Assembly (NCBI RefSeq): GCF_007855645.1
Contig: NZ_CP042261.1
Span: forward strand, 1,817,501-1,881,500
Length of the DNA: 64,000 nucleotides
Reading direction: 5' to 3'
Source: Qingshengfaniella alkalisoli
Lineage (GTDB): Bacteria; Pseudomonadota; Alphaproteobacteria; Rhodobacterales; Rhodobacteraceae
Shown here: piece by piece, positions 63,516 to 64,000 of the stretch
Numbering within the stretch: position 1 is the stretch's first letter
How the letters are laid out: every line of letters starts with the position of its first letter
Translations under genes and position numbers: made by a program
Notes under the pieces: generated by a model
What the model was told of the DNA's origin: nothing
Database searches by the model: none
What the model saw: the letters and a program-made list of their open reading frames with translations, nothing else

Positions 63516-64000
<485 letters not shown>

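Overview
The window looks like a chromosomal segment of a Rhodobacterales (Roseobacter-group) alphaproteobacterium. The reasons are the dense, GC-rich coding, the Rhodobacteraceae-type gene families (DUF2794, DUF3305/DUF3306, DUF6494, DUF6352, the VPLPA-CTERM/exosortase D pair, an Irr/RirA-style bfd-bfr locus) and the overlapping start/stop codons typical of that group. This assignment is inference from gene content; no rRNA is present.

Layout. Positions 1-6.4 kb hold an envelope/exopolysaccharide block: a TPR protein cut by the window edge, a Wza-type polysaccharide export protein, a large outer-membrane barrel, a fused exosortase D-EpsI protein, a rhomboid protease and a PPP-type phosphatase. 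Positions 6.5-24 kb are housekeeping and transport genes: an MFS carrier, tag, fghA, an AEC transporter with a divergent TetR regulator, NYN and GNAT proteins, glutathione-dependent formaldehyde dehydrogenase, an I78 inhibitor, NlpC/P60, leucyl aminopeptidase, a beta-carbonic anhydrase whose frame is broken near its 5' end, asd, a capsule-type protein, a universal stress protein with a SulP transporter, and Mrp. Positions 24.2-35.6 kb are a formate dehydrogenase locus with a TorD-like chaperone, a Tat-signal small protein, three subunits and a trail of conserved proteins of unknown role. With fghA and the formaldehyde dehydrogenase, the window encodes most of a formaldehyde -> S-formylglutathione -> formate -> CO2 route.

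Positions 36.1-36.9 kb hold bfd and bfr, with a decayed FAD-linked oxidase beside them. From 37,116 to 47,891 lies a 10.8-kb integrative element bounded by a 15-bp direct repeat that is the 3' end of an intact tRNA-Ser(UGA). It encodes a tyrosine integrase, an AlpA-type regulator, an HK97-type head and packaging set (large terminase, HNH nuclease, capsid, prohead protease, connector, head closure, portal), zinc-ribbon proteins and a divergent XRE/HEPN-like cargo cassette. It has no recognisable tail, lysis or replication genes. It reads as a capsid-forming phage satellite rather than a complete prophage and is the most interesting object in the window.

Positions 48-64 kb return to core genes: an MsbA-like ABC exporter, an acyl-CoA synthetase, parE, a MATE exporter, aspC, sdhE, a MarR-type regulator, rpmB, a DUF3108 protein, hrpB, a glycerophosphodiesterase carrying a VPLPA-CTERM tail (a likely substrate of the exosortase at 3.4 kb), and argF cut by the window end.
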